Source: Janthinobacterium sp. J1-1
GTDB lineage: Bacteria > Pseudomonadota > Gammaproteobacteria > Burkholderiales > Burkholderiaceae_D
Reading direction: 5' to 3'
Assembly (NCBI RefSeq): GCF_030944405.1
Contig: NZ_CP132339.1
Location: 5,890,001-5,954,000 of the forward strand
DNA length: 64,000 nucleotides
Part shown: positions 35,075-44,360 of the stretch, one piece after another
How the letters are laid out: the number at the start of each line of letters is the position of its first letter
How positions within the stretch are numbered: position 1 is the first letter of the stretch
Translations under genes and position numbers: made by a program
The notes under the pieces: generated by a model
The model's input: the letters and a program-made list of their open reading frames with translations, nothing else
What the model was told of the DNA's origin: nothing
The model's database searches: none

Positions 35075-35551
35075 ATGACGACACCGACACCATTCCCCAT
35101 CCTGGTCTCTCAAGCGGCCCTGGCGCAAGACGCCGCCGCCTTTATCACCGTGCGCGGCCAGACCCGGCAAAACGCCGTGTCAGCCGAACGCCTGGCCGAG
35201 TTCGGCATTACGGCAGAGTCCTGGGCCGAGCTGATGCGTTCCGGCAAGCTGCCTGGCCATGCCTGCCACGCGAATGGCGTGCTGGCCGGCTATTGTTTTG
35301 GCGACCTGGACACGGGCGAAATCATCGTGCTGGCCCTGCTGCCGGAAGTGGAAGGCATGGGTGCCGGCAAGACCTTGCTGGAACTGGTCATGACCGACTT
35401 GCGCGCGCATGGACATCAGCGGCTGTTTCTCGGCTGCTCCAGCGATCCCGCCTCGCGCTCGTACGGCTTTTACCGCCACCTGGGCTGGACATCGACCGGC
35501 CAGACGGATGCGCATGGCGATGAAGTACTGGAATTTTTCTTCAAGCCGTAA
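35075..35551 (+). CDS. GNAT-family N-acetyltransferase
   Basis: This 158-aa protein has the GNAT fold. Acetyl-CoA-binding motif A is LLPEVEGMGAGKTLLELVMTDLRAHGH, with the Q/RxxGxG/A element degenerate but recognisable as VEGMGAGK. Motif B is LGCSSDPASRSYGFYRHLGW. The substrate is unknown. Its stop codon directly abuts the stop of the convergent TetR gene, with no space for a terminator. Confidence 0.87.
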   Translation: MTTPTPFPILVSQAALAQDAAAFITVRGQTRQNAVSAERLAEFGITAESWAELMRSGKLPGHACHANGVLAGYCFGDLDTGEIIVLALLPEVEGMGAGKTLLELVMTDLRAHGHQRLFLGCSSDPASRSYGFYRHLGWTSTGQTDAHGDEVLEFFFKP

Positions 35552-36166
35552 TCAGCCGGATCGCTGCGCATCCCACAGCCGCATCAGCTCGCTGATGGCC
35601 CCGTCAAACACCCCATGGCCGACGCCATCGCGCGCCATGATGGAGACGCCCGACAAAAAACCGTCGAAGACGGCGCCCAGTGCGCTGGCGTCGGTATCGG
35701 CAGGCAACTGCCCTTGCGCCACGCCACGCTCGACGCAGCGCACGAAGCCGGCGCGGGTGCGCGCGCGCGAGGCGGTCAATGGCGCGGCCACGGACGCATG
35801 TTCCGCCGTCGGCGCGCTCATGCAGCCCAGCGCCACCATGCAGCCGGGCGGATGCCCCGCGTCGGACTGCATCCGCGCCGACTGGCGCAGGGCCAACTCG
35901 ACCGCGTCGCGCGGCGCCAGGGCATCATCCCACAGGCAGTGCGTCACCCGCGCATACGTGTCCAGGTAGCATTGCGCCGCTTCGCGGAACAGCGCTTCCT
36001 TGGAGCCGAAAGCCGCATAAAAGCTGGGCGCTGAAATGCCGCCGCCGAGGGCCGCCTTGAGCTGGCTCAAGGAAGTCGATTCATACCCCTGCTGCCAGAA
36101 TAAAAACATGGCTTGCTCGACCGCTGCCTGCCGGTCAAACGTGCGCGGCCTTCCCATTTGTGCCAT
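35552..36166 (-). CDS. TetR-family repressor
   Basis: This 204-aa regulator has an N-terminal helix-turn-helix (RPRTFDRQAAVEQAMFLFWQQGYESTSLSQLKAALGGGISAPSFYAAFGSKEALFREA) and a helical ligand domain. A perfect AGGAGG precedes its ATG. It is divergent from the MFS exporter gene with 151 bases between, so it very probably represses that exporter and itself. Confidence 0.92.
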   Translation of the reverse strand: MAQMGRPRTFDRQAAVEQAMFLFWQQGYESTSLSQLKAALGGGISAPSFYAAFGSKEALFREAAQCYLDTYARVTHCLWDDALAPRDAVELALRQSARMQSDAGHPPGCMVALGCMSAPTAEHASVAAPLTASRARTRAGFVRCVERGVAQGQLPADTDASALGAVFDGFLSGVSIMARDGVGHGVFDGAISELMRLWDAQRSG

Positions 36167-36215
36167 CTGATCCTCCTGATTTCAACTACATAAATACTAC
36201 TCGATACAGAAGTCG

Positions 36216-36245
36216 TTGACAACGCAAGCTGCATTCGCCTATATT
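36216..36245 (+). promoter_or_regulatory. sigma-70-like promoter of the MFS exporter
   Basis: TTGACA (36216-36221), then 18 bases, then TATATT (36240-36245), 73 bases before the MFS start. An imperfect dyad TATACCGATCGATATA just downstream is a candidate TetR operator. Confidence 0.7.
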
Positions 36246-36317
36246 TATACCGATCGATATATATGTATCGCCCTTGGCGTGCTTGCACCGCTGCGCCCAA
36301 CCTGATCAAGGATCCAC

Positions 36318-37544
36318 ATGAACTCCCCTGCCGTAACTGCCGCCGCCAGCCCCGTGCTGGACGACCGCCTGCCCGTCTCCGGCCTGCTGGCCCTGGCCAT
36401 GACGGGCTTTATCTGCATCGTCACCGAAACCTTGCCCGCCGGCTTGTTGCCGCAGATCAGCGCCGGCCTCGCCATCAGCCAGGCCATGGCCGGGCAAATG
36501 GTCACCGCCTATGCCCTGGGTTCCCTGCTGGCGGCGATTCCACTGACCATCGCCACGCGCGGCTGGCGGCGCCGCAAGGTACTGCTGCTGACCATAATCG
36601 GCTTTCTTGTCTTCAATTCGGTCACGGCCCTGTCTTCCCATTATGGGCTGACCCTGGTGGCGCGTTTCCTGGCCGGCGTCGCGGCAGGCCTGGCGTGGAG
36701 CTTGCTGGCCGGCTATGCGCGGCGCATGGTGGCGGAACGGCAGCAGGGCCGCGCGCTGGCATTGGCCATGGTCGGCACGCCGGTCGCCCTGTCGCTGGGG
36801 GTACCGCTGGGCACCCTGCTCGGCTCGACGGTCGGCTGGCGCATGGCGTTCTGGATTATTTCCGCACTGACCTTGGTGCTGATCGCCTGGGTGCTGGCGA
36901 AAGTGCCCGACTATCCGGGCCAGTCGGCGCATGAACGCATGCCGCTGCGCCGGGTCTTCACCACGCCGGGCGTGCGCCCCGTGCTGGCCGTGGTGATCAC
37001 CTGGATGCTGGCGCACAATATTCTGTATACCTATATCGCCCCGTTTGTTGCCCCGGCCGGTCTGGCTGCCAGGGTCGACCTGGTGCTGCTGGTGTTTGGC
37101 GCGGCGGCGATTGCCGGCATCTGGATCACGGGCAAGCTGGTCGAGCGCCATTTGCGTATCACCGTGCTGGCCAGCCTGGCCGCGTTCGCTGCCACGGCCG
37201 TCCTGCTGGGCCTGGGGTCGCAGTTGCCCGCCGTTATCTACCTCGGCATGGCCGTCTGGGGCCTGAGCTTCGGCGGCGCGGCCACCCTGCTGCAAACGGC
37301 CCTGGCCGACACGGCCGGCAGCGGCGCCGACGTGGCGCTATCGATGAATGTGGTGGCCTGGAATGGCGCGATTGCGGCGGCAGGCGTGCTTGGGGGAAGC
37401 TTGCTGGAAACCTGGGGAACGGGCGCCTTCCCCTGGGCCATGGTCGTTTTGCTGATACTGGCCATGGCGATCGCCTGGTCGGCGCGCACGCACGGCTTCA
37501 GGCCGGGCCGCCGCAACGGCAGCACCCCGGTGGCGGGGCATTGA
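36318..37544 (+). CDS. MFS exporter of the DHA1 type
   Basis: This 408-aa, twelve-helix transporter has the DHA1 motif A (GQMVTAYALGSLLAAIPLTIATRGWRRRKVL), motif C-like GTPVALSLGVPLGTLLG, and a C-terminal half. The overall pattern resembles sugar-efflux/arabinose and chloramphenicol exporters. The divergent TetR regulator suggests induction by the transported drug or metabolite. AAGGA lies before the ATG. Confidence 0.9.
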   Translation: MNSPAVTAAASPVLDDRLPVSGLLALAMTGFICIVTETLPAGLLPQISAGLAISQAMAGQMVTAYALGSLLAAIPLTIATRGWRRRKVLLLTIIGFLVFNSVTALSSHYGLTLVARFLAGVAAGLAWSLLAGYARRMVAERQQGRALALAMVGTPVALSLGVPLGTLLGSTVGWRMAFWIISALTLVLIAWVLAKVPDYPGQSAHERMPLRRVFTTPGVRPVLAVVITWMLAHNILYTYIAPFVAPAGLAARVDLVLLVFGAAAIAGIWITGKLVERHLRITVLASLAAFAATAVLLGLGSQLPAVIYLGMAVWGLSFGGAATLLQTALADTAGSGADVALSMNVVAWNGAIAAAGVLGGSLLETWGTGAFPWAMVVLLILAMAIAWSARTHGFRPGRRNGSTPVAGH

Positions 37545-37555
37545 CCAACGTCCAA

Positions 37556-38050
37556 TCAGGATAGTGCGGGCACCTCGACCACACGCGGCACATGGCCCGT
37601 ATGCGCAAGAAAAGCCACCAAAGTGGCATGCGATATCGCCACCGTGGCCGTATTACGCAAGGGATGAGCCTGCACTTGCGGCGCATCCCATACGGCCTGG
37701 TCCAGCACCAGTTCCACCGCATGCCCGGTGTCTTGCATCAGGGCCAGCACGCTGACGGAACCCGGCGTCACGCCCAAGTGCCGCAGCAATCGATCGGGTG
37801 AAGCAAAACCGAGCCTGCTTGTCTGCAGCAACAGTCCCAGCGCCAGCAGGTCGATGCGTTTATCGCAGGGCACGATCACCAGCACATGCCGCTTGCCTTT
37901 GGCGTCACGCACAAAGATGTTCTTGCACATCAGGCCTGGCAAAGCCGGCGCGCACGACAGGGCTTCATCGATAGTGTGCACGGCAGGGTGTTCGGCAAAG
38001 TGATAATCGTGGCCGGCTGAGTCCAGCCAGTGCAATAGCGTGGTTTGCAT
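37556..38050 (-). CDS. prolyl-tRNA editing protein (YbaK/PrdX type)
   Basis: This 164-aa trans-editing deacylase probably hydrolyses mischarged Ala-tRNA(Pro) in the cytoplasm. Motifs are CKNIFVRDAKGKRHVLVIVPCDKRIDL with the catalytic-region lysine, and LGVTPGSVSVLALMQDTGHAVELVLDQ. The start MQTTLLHWLDSAGHDYHF is chosen because it begins with the domain. The longer frame has no ribosome site. It is convergent with the MFS gene. Confidence 0.87.
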   Translation of the reverse strand: MQTTLLHWLDSAGHDYHFAEHPAVHTIDEALSCAPALPGLMCKNIFVRDAKGKRHVLVIVPCDKRIDLLALGLLLQTSRLGFASPDRLLRHLGVTPGSVSVLALMQDTGHAVELVLDQAVWDAPQVQAHPLRNTATVAISHATLVAFLAHTGHVPRVVEVPALS

Positions 38051-38117
38051 GGGTAGCGAAAGAAAGTTCAGGCGATGTATTGTAACGGCCGCCCGGAACT
38101 TCCTGAACTGCCTGTGC

Positions 38118-38318
38118 CTACGGCGTTTTCTTGGCGTTGTCCTGCTGCTCCGGCGCACTCAGGCCCCATTCATTCCAGCCCTCGCCGAAAAGTTCAATCG
38201 GATGCTGGGTACGCTCCGAGCCATTGCCGCAGGCCATGGCGTCCGGTGAGCAATATTTATCGCAACCCCAGCAGATGCGTTCGGGGTTCTTCGGATTGAC
38301 GGGAAAGGGCTTGGCCAT
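38118..38318 (-). CDS. DUF3079 protein
   Basis: The 66-aa product is a full-length DUF3079 protein. It opens MAKPFPVNPKNPERICWGCDKYC and continues with MACGNGSERTQHPIELFGEGWNEWG. Three of its cysteines (CWGC and YC) could bind a metal. The function is unknown. The frame is open ten codons further upstream, but family members start at MAK. It lies between the tRNA-editing gene and argP. Confidence 0.9.
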   Translation of the reverse strand: MAKPFPVNPKNPERICWGCDKYCSPDAMACGNGSERTQHPIELFGEGWNEWGLSAPEQQDNAKKTP

Positions 38319-38417
38319 GATGGGGCACCGGGCTGGAGGCGACAGCAATCACTGTAGGCCTGCCGTGGCGCAGGGTCAAACGACGTCTCTTGCTCGCCTT
38401 GAGTCAGGTAAAGGATA

Positions 38418-39320
38418 TCAAACTATGCCGGCCTGATGCGGCTCCAGCCACCTGGCGGCCGTCGTCACGATGGCGTCATTGAGCGTCCTGGTCAGCGGCG
38501 TCTGGATATTCCAGCGGTGCCAGTACAGGGCCACGTCCACCTGCGTGCCTGGCGCCAGATCGACCAGCCGGCCGTCAGCGAGTTCCTCGCGCACCTGGAT
38601 CAGGGGCGCCATGCCGTAGCCGAGGCCGGCCTGGATAAAGGCCACGAAGCCTTCCGAGCTGGGAAAGTAGTTGTGCGGCACATTCTCGTCCAGCCCCATC
38701 TGCGCCAGGTAGCGCGCGTGCAGGGTGTCGCTGCGGTTGTAGATCACGGCCGGCGCCCTGGCGGCCGACTGCGGGTTCAGTCCTTCCGGAAACCAGCGCC
38801 GCGCAAACGCCGGCGTGGCCACGCAGCGGTACGACATGATGCCCAGCGCCACCACCGAGGTGCCGGCCACGGCGTCCGGCGCGCTGGCGATGCAGCCGAC
38901 CACCCTGCCTTCACGCAGCAGGCGCAAGGTCTGGTCCTGGTCGTCGAGCAGCAATTCCACGCGGCAAGCGGGTTCTTCCAGCACGGACGCCAGCGCTTCC
39001 AGCAGCCAGGTGGCGGCGCTGTCGGCATTCGAGGCGATGGCCAGCTGCGGCAGGGCGGCCGGCTCGGGCGCCTCCGCGTCCAAGCCCGCTTCCAGCAGCA
39101 GCACCTGCCGGTAATGGGCGATCAGGCGGTGGCCGCGCGCGGTCGCTTGCGGCGGCTGGCTGCGGATCACCAGCAACTCGCCGGTCGCCTCTTCCAGCGC
39201 GCGCAAGCGGTGCGACACGGCCGACTGCGTAATCGACAAGGCGACCGCGGCGCGCTCGAAACTGCCTTGCTCCACCACCGCATCGAGGGCCGCCAGGCCC
39301 CGGTAATCCAGCACGCTCAT
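38418..39320 (-). CDS. argP: ArgP (IciA) LysR-family regulator
   Basis: The 300-aa protein starts MSVLDYRGLAALDAVVEQGSFERAAVALSITQSAVSHRLRALEE, which is the diagnostic ArgP helix-turn-helix. The effector domain binds arginine and lysine in the family. It is divergent from the LysE/ArgO-type exporter gene over 101 bases, the standard arrangement, in which ArgP activates the exporter in response to basic amino acids. Confidence 0.92.
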   Translation of the reverse strand: MSVLDYRGLAALDAVVEQGSFERAAVALSITQSAVSHRLRALEEATGELLVIRSQPPQATARGHRLIAHYRQVLLLEAGLDAEAPEPAALPQLAIASNADSAATWLLEALASVLEEPACRVELLLDDQDQTLRLLREGRVVGCIASAPDAVAGTSVVALGIMSYRCVATPAFARRWFPEGLNPQSAARAPAVIYNRSDTLHARYLAQMGLDENVPHNYFPSSEGFVAFIQAGLGYGMAPLIQVREELADGRLVDLAPGTQVDVALYWHRWNIQTPLTRTLNDAIVTTAARWLEPHQAGIV

Positions 39321-39421
39321 CAACACCACCACATGAATTTTTCGAATCAATCACGAATAACATTCATTATACTAATCTACCGTCATCTTCTATGCTGGCA
39401 TCCTTTTGCAGGGGAACAGCA

Positions 39422-40033
39422 ATGTTGAGCAGCAGTTTTTTCAAGGGCATGGCCATGGGTGGCGGACTCATCATCGCCATCGGCGCGCAGAACGCGTTTT
39501 TATTGCGGCAGGGAATACAACGCCGGCACGTGCTGCTGTGCGCCGCCGCCTGCATCGTGGGCGACATCCTGCTGATCGGCCTGGGCGCCGGCAGCGTCGG
39601 CCGCCTGGTTGCCTCCACGCCATGGCTGCTGGGCGCGATCCGCATCGGCGGCGCGCTGTTCCTGCTCGAATACGGGCGCCGCGCCGCCTGGTCCGCCTGG
39701 CGCGGCCAGGATCAGGTACTGCAGGCGGCCAGCAGCGCCGTCAACGAAGCTGGCCCGGCCCTGCGCGCGGCGATTGCGCTCAGCCTGCTCAATCCCCATG
39801 CCTGGCTCGATACCGTGGTGCTGCTGGGAACCATCGGCGCGCAACAGCCCGAACACGGCCGCGCCTGGTTCTCGGCCGGCGCCATGACCGCCTCCCTGCT
39901 GTGGTTCAGCGCACTGGCGATGGGCGCGCGCCTGCTGGCGCCCGTGTTTGCCAATCCGCGGGCCTGGCGCGTGCTCGACGGCCTGATCGCCGTCACCATG
40001 TGGGCAATCGCCGCCTCGCTTTTCATCCATTAA
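39422..40033 (+). CDS. argO: LysE/ArgO amino-acid exporter
   Basis: This 203-aa inner-membrane exporter of basic amino acids has five to six helices. Family landmarks are GGGLIIAIGAQNAFLLRQGI at the N-terminus and SLLNPHAWLDTVVLLGTIG. AGGGGA lies before the ATG, favouring 39422 over the ATG ten codons upstream. ArgP, divergent, is its probable activator. The ACT-domain gene follows after eight bases. Confidence 0.92.
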   Translation: MLSSSFFKGMAMGGGLIIAIGAQNAFLLRQGIQRRHVLLCAAACIVGDILLIGLGAGSVGRLVASTPWLLGAIRIGGALFLLEYGRRAAWSAWRGQDQVLQAASSAVNEAGPALRAAIALSLLNPHAWLDTVVLLGTIGAQQPEHGRAWFSAGAMTASLLWFSALAMGARLLAPVFANPRAWRVLDGLIAVTMWAIAASLFIH

Positions 40034-40041
40034 GGAAAACA

Positions 40042-40437
40042 ATGAACACCGAACTGCACAGCATCACCCTGGAACAGGCGGCGGGCGAATACGCCGTCAG
40101 CCGCCTCGACGCCAGCTCCCCCTTCCCTGCCTGGGCCGATGGCGACGGTTTTGTCAGCATCAGCCGGTCACAGCATGAATTGTCGATCGTCTGCGCAGCG
40201 GCGCGCGTGCCGCCGGGAACGGTATCGGAAGCGGGATGGAGCTGCTGGCGCTTCGTGGGGCCGTTTGCCTTCGGCGCCACCGGCATCGTGCTGTCGGTGG
40301 TGCGGCCCTTGTCGCTGGGCGGCCTGGGCGTGTTCGTGGTCTCCACTTACGATGGCGACCACCTGCTGCTCAAGACGCGGGACCTGCCGGCCGCCGTCCA
40401 GCTGCTGAACGACGCCGGCCACGTTTTACTTAACTGA
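40042..40437 (+). CDS. ACT-domain protein
   Basis: The 131-aa protein has the tandem ACT-like fold of the CASTOR/ACT-7 group (LSIVCAAARVPPGTVSEAGWSCWRFVGPFAFGATGIVLSVVRPLSLGGLGVFVVSTYDGDHLLLK). Such proteins bind amino acids. Being eight bases downstream of the argO exporter, it may sense the same substrates. AAGGAAAAC precedes its ATG. It is convergent with the glycosyltransferase-like gene and abuts it. Confidence 0.85.
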   Translation: MNTELHSITLEQAAGEYAVSRLDASSPFPAWADGDGFVSISRSQHELSIVCAAARVPPGTVSEAGWSCWRFVGPFAFGATGIVLSVVRPLSLGGLGVFVVSTYDGDHLLLKTRDLPAAVQLLNDAGHVLLN

Positions 40438-41178
40438 TCAGCCGTTCCTGCGAAATTCAACATGCTGGGAGATCACGGCCTGGGTGACAAAATCGGCGTC
40501 AAACGGAATCGGCTCGCGAAAGAATGGCTGCTGAAACAGTGGGACGCAGTCGAATTTCTTCGGGCGCGAAAAGCCGCCGTGCTTGCGCATTTCGCTATAG
40601 CGCTCACCCTTGAACTGGCGGCCGACCGAGGTAAATGGCAGCAGATTTTCCGCCAGGTCGCCATCATTCAAATCAGGCTGGCGCGCCTTGAATTGCTCGA
40701 ACACGTCGAACTGATCGCTGCAAATGACCTGGATCGCCGTTTCCGGAAACTGGTAGCGCTCGCTCCACATCACATGCCAGCCGGACTCGATACCGTTGAT
40801 GAAATCGGCCAGGCGCGGGCTCAAGATATACGCGTCCGATTCGAGATGAATGATCTTGTCGGCGCCCAGCTCCCTGGCCAGGGTTAGCGAATGCAGAAAG
40901 CTGCGCCACCAGCCCGGGTAAGCCGACAGGCTTTGCCGCCCCAGGTTATTGTCAAAGCGAACGATCACCTTGTCGTCATTGAACAGCGACAGCGGCGCCA
41001 TATTGGTCACCGTCTTGATGATGTCCGGCGGCGGCAAATACGGCGAGCCGTCGTCGATCATGATCTTCTTGGCCGCCGCTATCGGGCCATCCTGGTAGTA
41101 ATCCAGCCAGCGCTGATAGCGCTCCTGCCACGCCTGTTCATTCTTGATATAACTGGTACAAAATAAAATCGATTTCAT
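40438..41178 (-). CDS. protein with GT-A-like features, function unknown
   Basis: This 246-aa soluble protein begins MKSILFCTSYIKNEQAWQERYQRW and has a DDGSP element at 42-46 and HLESDAYI at about 111-118. These resemble the nucleotide-sugar and DxD-like regions of GT-A glycosyltransferases. The middle and C-terminus are not recognisable. The fold is inferred, and I know no characterised relative. It stands alone. Confidence 0.6.
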   Translation of the reverse strand: MKSILFCTSYIKNEQAWQERYQRWLDYYQDGPIAAAKKIMIDDGSPYLPPPDIIKTVTNMAPLSLFNDDKVIVRFDNNLGRQSLSAYPGWWRSFLHSLTLARELGADKIIHLESDAYILSPRLADFINGIESGWHVMWSERYQFPETAIQVICSDQFDVFEQFKARQPDLNDGDLAENLLPFTSVGRQFKGERYSEMRKHGGFSRPKKFDCVPLFQQPFFREPIPFDADFVTQAVISQHVEFRRNG

Positions 41179-41320
41179 GGGCTGGGATATGAGGATGTTT
41201 TAGTCAGGCAAGCTGACGATTTTATTATATGAGGCAACGGGCAGCCGCCAGGGCCAGTGCGCCACTTGATGGCGGCAATCGTGGTTAAATGGCCCTTCGT
41301 CAACACGAAGATCCACTTCC

Positions 41321-42445
41321 ATGATCCGATTTCACCTGATGTTCGCCCTGCCCTGTTTGTTCGTCATCGCGCGTTTCCTGTGGCCGCTGCCATGGTCCCT
41401 GCGTACCAGATTGGCCGCTGCCCTTGTCCTGCTGCTCGCCTCGCAATATCACCTGTACAGCCGCCTGTCGTCCGGCAGCGTGTTTTCGCCCGAATTCCCA
41501 AGAGAAATAGTTATCGCCTTCAACTGGGCCTTCAGCGCCATTCTGCTGCTGGCCCTGCTGCAACTGGCGCTCGACGTGGTGATGCTCGTCGCCAGCCTGG
41601 TACGCTGGCGCCGCCTGTCGATCCCACCCAAGCTGCGCTACGGCCTGGCGGCTGCCGCCATGGCGCTGGCCGCCATCGGCGTGCACCAGGCCATCCGCGT
41701 GCCACCGCTGAAGGATGTCGAGATCCATATCGCCAAGCTGCCACCGCAGTTCGACGGCTACCGCATCGTGCAACTGACCGACATTCATATCAGCCGCCTG
41801 TTCGACGCGCCCTGGACGCGAGCCGTGGTCGCAAACACCAACGCGCTGGACGCCGACCTGATCGTCGTCACGGGCGACATGATCGATGGCGCCATCAAGG
41901 ACCGCGCGGCGGACGTGGCGCCGCTGCGCGGCCTGCATGCCAAAGATGGCGTGTATGTGATTCCCGGCAACCACGAATATTTCTTTGGCCACGATGCCTG
42001 GATGCAGTATTTTTCCGGCTTGGGCATGACCGCCCTCGACAACAGCCACGCCGTCATCGAACGCGGCGGCGCGCAACTGGTGCTGGCCGGCGTGACCGAC
42101 GTCACCGCCCCCAACACCGGCTTGCCCGCGCCCGACGTGGCGCAAGCGCTCAAGGGCGCACCAACGAACACGGCGGTAGTATTGCTGGATCATCAACCGA
42201 GAAACGCACGCCACGCCGCCACGCTGGGCGCCAGCCTGCAACTGTCCGGCCATACCCACGGCGGCCTGATCGCCGGCCTGGACCGCTTGTTCGCGCTGGC
42301 CAACGGCGGCTTCGTGTCCGGGCTGTATGAGGTGGACAGCATGCAGCTCTACGTCAATAACGGCACGGCCTTGTGGCCCGGACTGGCGTTGCGCCTGGGG
42401 CGCCCGTCCGAGCTGACGCGCATTACGCTGCGCAAATCCAACTAG
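41321..42445 (+). CDS. membrane-anchored metallophosphoesterase (YkuE/YaeI-like)
   Basis: The 374-aa protein has four hydrophobic segments in the first 130 residues and then a calcineurin-like domain. That domain shows LTDIHIS, VTGDMIDG, GNHEYFFG, LDHQP and GHTHGG. The group includes phosphoesterases acting on lipid A or UDP-sugar phosphates. The substrate is not visible here. Its last four bases overlap the end of the convergent ADP-ribosylglycohydrolase gene. Confidence 0.88.
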   Translation: MIRFHLMFALPCLFVIARFLWPLPWSLRTRLAAALVLLLASQYHLYSRLSSGSVFSPEFPREIVIAFNWAFSAILLLALLQLALDVVMLVASLVRWRRLSIPPKLRYGLAAAAMALAAIGVHQAIRVPPLKDVEIHIAKLPPQFDGYRIVQLTDIHISRLFDAPWTRAVVANTNALDADLIVVTGDMIDGAIKDRAADVAPLRGLHAKDGVYVIPGNHEYFFGHDAWMQYFSGLGMTALDNSHAVIERGGAQLVLAGVTDVTAPNTGLPAPDVAQALKGAPTNTAVVLLDHQPRNARHAATLGASLQLSGHTHGGLIAGLDRLFALANGGFVSGLYEVDSMQLYVNNGTALWPGLALRLGRPSELTRITLRKSN

Positions 42446-43356
42446 CGCGGCCGTGGCCGTTCCAGCAGCTTGATCGCCATCTCTTCGATCTCGTCGCGCA
42501 TGGCCAGCGGCGCCAGCCAGGCTGGCGGGATCGCTGCCACGCCGTAATATGCGCCGGCGATCTGGCCGGTGATGGCGGCGGTGGTATCGGCATCGTCCCC
42601 AAGGTTGGCGGCGCGCAGCACGGCTACTTCAAAACTGTCCGTATTAAAGAAGCACCATAGCGATGCTTCCAGCGAGTCGACGCAGTAGCCGGTGCCGCGG
42701 ATCTGTGCTTCCTCCTTGGCGATAAAATTGCCGGTGGCCAGCTCTGTCAATTTTGGCTCGCTTGGCTGGTAGCTGATGCTGGCCAGCAGCTCTTGCTTGC
42801 TGGTTCCCGCCAGCGCGCTGCACAGCAGGGCCGCAAACAGCTGGCAGCTTTCCACCGCTTCCGGTGCGCCATGGGTGGTGCGGGAGCTGTCGGCGGCCAG
42901 ACGGATCGCGTCTTCCACATCGGGATAGGCAAACAGCACCACTGGCGCCAGGCGCATCAGCGAGCCGTTGCCGGCCGTGTTCGGCGAGGTGTCGCCGCTA
43001 TACGGGTTGCCCGTGTCGGCGAATTTGTCGAGCGCGGTGCGCACCGTCATGCCGATGTCGAAGCAGGTGCCGGTCGAGCTCAGGTAACCCCATTGCCACC
43101 AGTTCAGGTAGCGCGCCATCTGGTCGGCCGGGTTGAAGGCGTTTTTGGTGATCAGGCTTTCGGCCAGGCACAGGGCCATGGAAGTGTCGTCGGTCCACTG
43201 GCCGGGCTTCAAATTGAAAGGGCCGGCGCCGGTCATGGTGGTGACTGGTGGAAAGCTGCCGCGGGGGGAGAATTCGACCGTGGTGCCGAGGGCGTCACCG
43301 GTGGCGAGGCCCAGGAGGGTGCCGAGGTAGCGGGATGTCAAGGTCATTTCAGGCAT
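42442..43356 (-). CDS. ADP-ribosylglycohydrolase family protein
   Basis: This 304-aa Mg-dependent hydrolase has the DraG/ARH signature GDALGTTVEF, the metal-binding WTDDTSMALCLAESL and GDDADTTAAITGQIAGAYYG. It should remove ADP-ribose from proteins or related adducts. No ADP-ribosyltransferase gene is near. An ATG at 43347 is an alternative start. Confidence 0.9.
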   Translation of the reverse strand: MPEMTLTSRYLGTLLGLATGDALGTTVEFSPRGSFPPVTTMTGAGPFNLKPGQWTDDTSMALCLAESLITKNAFNPADQMARYLNWWQWGYLSSTGTCFDIGMTVRTALDKFADTGNPYSGDTSPNTAGNGSLMRLAPVVLFAYPDVEDAIRLAADSSRTTHGAPEAVESCQLFAALLCSALAGTSKQELLASISYQPSEPKLTELATGNFIAKEEAQIRGTGYCVDSLEASLWCFFNTDSFEVAVLRAANLGDDADTTAAITGQIAGAYYGVAAIPPAWLAPLAMRDEIEEMAIKLLERPRPR

Positions 43357-43510
43357 GGCGGGACGTTTCTCAGCGGGAGGAAGCGCCGATTATAAGAGGC
43401 CAGAGCAATTGGCAGAGCACGCTTGCTGGCCGATGCTGTGCGCAAGGCAACAGCATCGTCAACCCCATGCGGGAGATAATTTGTGCAACAAAGTTGCCGC
43501 AAATTACTTT

Positions 43511-44287
43511 ATGATCATGGCCACCGCCACCGCCGCTGCCAGCGGCGGGCACACGGAGCGCAACGGTTTGGAACAACACGACAAGGAACGCCCGGCACAC
43601 ATCGCGGCGATCGATTACCAGGACTTGCTGATGGACGCCATCTGCTTCGTCGACGTCAATGCCAATTGCATCAAAGTCAGCGGCGCCTGCGAACGGATCT
43701 TTGGCTACACGCCGGCAGAAATGGTCGGCAAGAACATGATGGACCTGGTCCATCCGGACGACCTGCAACGCACGCTGGAATCGATCCAGCGTGTCATGGG
43801 CGGCTACCAGCAAAGCTATTTCGAGAACCGCTACGTGCGCAAGGATGGCAGCGTGGTGTCGATCAGCTGGTCGGCTGCCTGGTCGGAGCAATACCAGATG
43901 CGGGTCGGCGTGGCGCGCGACATCACCCGGCGCGAGCTGGACGACAACGCCCTGGTGGCGCCGCAATTGCTGCCCGAGCCGACGCCCAGCTGGCGCCTGT
44001 CGGCTTCGCCGCGCACCCTGCTGGCGCCCGATGGCGTCAGCATCGCGCTGTCGGTGCAGGATCACGCCGTGCTGCAGGCGATGATGCGCGACAGCGGCGT
44101 GGTCACGCGCCGCGCCATCATTGAAACCCTGGGCGAAGAATATTTTACCTACGACCAGCGCCGCCTCGACACGCAGATCCGCCGGCTGCGCCGCAAGGTG
44201 GCGCAGGCCTGCACGCATCCGCTGCCGGTCAACACCTTGCGCGCGGTCGGCTTCCAGTTTTACCAGAAAGCAACAGTTCAGCGCTGA
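43511..44287 (+). CDS. PAS-domain regulator with C-terminal OmpR-type winged helix
   Basis: The 258-aa protein carries a PAS domain at about 36-150 (ICFVDVNANCIKVSGACERIFGYTPAEMVGKNMMDLVHPDD and VRKDGSVVSISWSAAW). A winged-helix DNA-binding domain lies at about 175-255 (DHAVLQAMMRDSGVVTRRAIIETLGEEYFTYDQRRLDTQIRRLRRKV), of OmpR/PhoB type. No receiver domain is present, which is unusual. Its stop is followed within three bases by a direct-repeat promoter that drives the secretin gene. The same promoter occurs before the lectin gene, so it is the natural candidate regulator for both. The start MIMATATA or MATATA is uncertain. Confidence 0.82.
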   Translation: MIMATATAAASGGHTERNGLEQHDKERPAHIAAIDYQDLLMDAICFVDVNANCIKVSGACERIFGYTPAEMVGKNMMDLVHPDDLQRTLESIQRVMGGYQQSYFENRYVRKDGSVVSISWSAAWSEQYQMRVGVARDITRRELDDNALVAPQLLPEPTPSWRLSASPRTLLAPDGVSIALSVQDHAVLQAMMRDSGVVTRRAIIETLGEEYFTYDQRRLDTQIRRLRRKVAQACTHPLPVNTLRAVGFQFYQKATVQR

Positions 44288-44289
44288 TT

Positions 44290-44332
44290 CTCAGAATCGC
44301 TCAGGAACGGCATGGCGGCGACTTCCTATACT
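44290..44332 (+). promoter_or_regulatory. direct-repeat promoter of the secretin gene
   Basis: CTCAG at 44290-44294 and again at 44300-44304, one helical turn apart, end 22 bases before a TATACT -10 (44327-44332). The layout is that of an OmpR-type activator site abutting the -35. The lectin-gene promoter has the same elements at the same distances. Confidence 0.7.
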
Positions 44333-44360
44333 GCTTGCTTTACAGCCACTTCCTTTCGCC

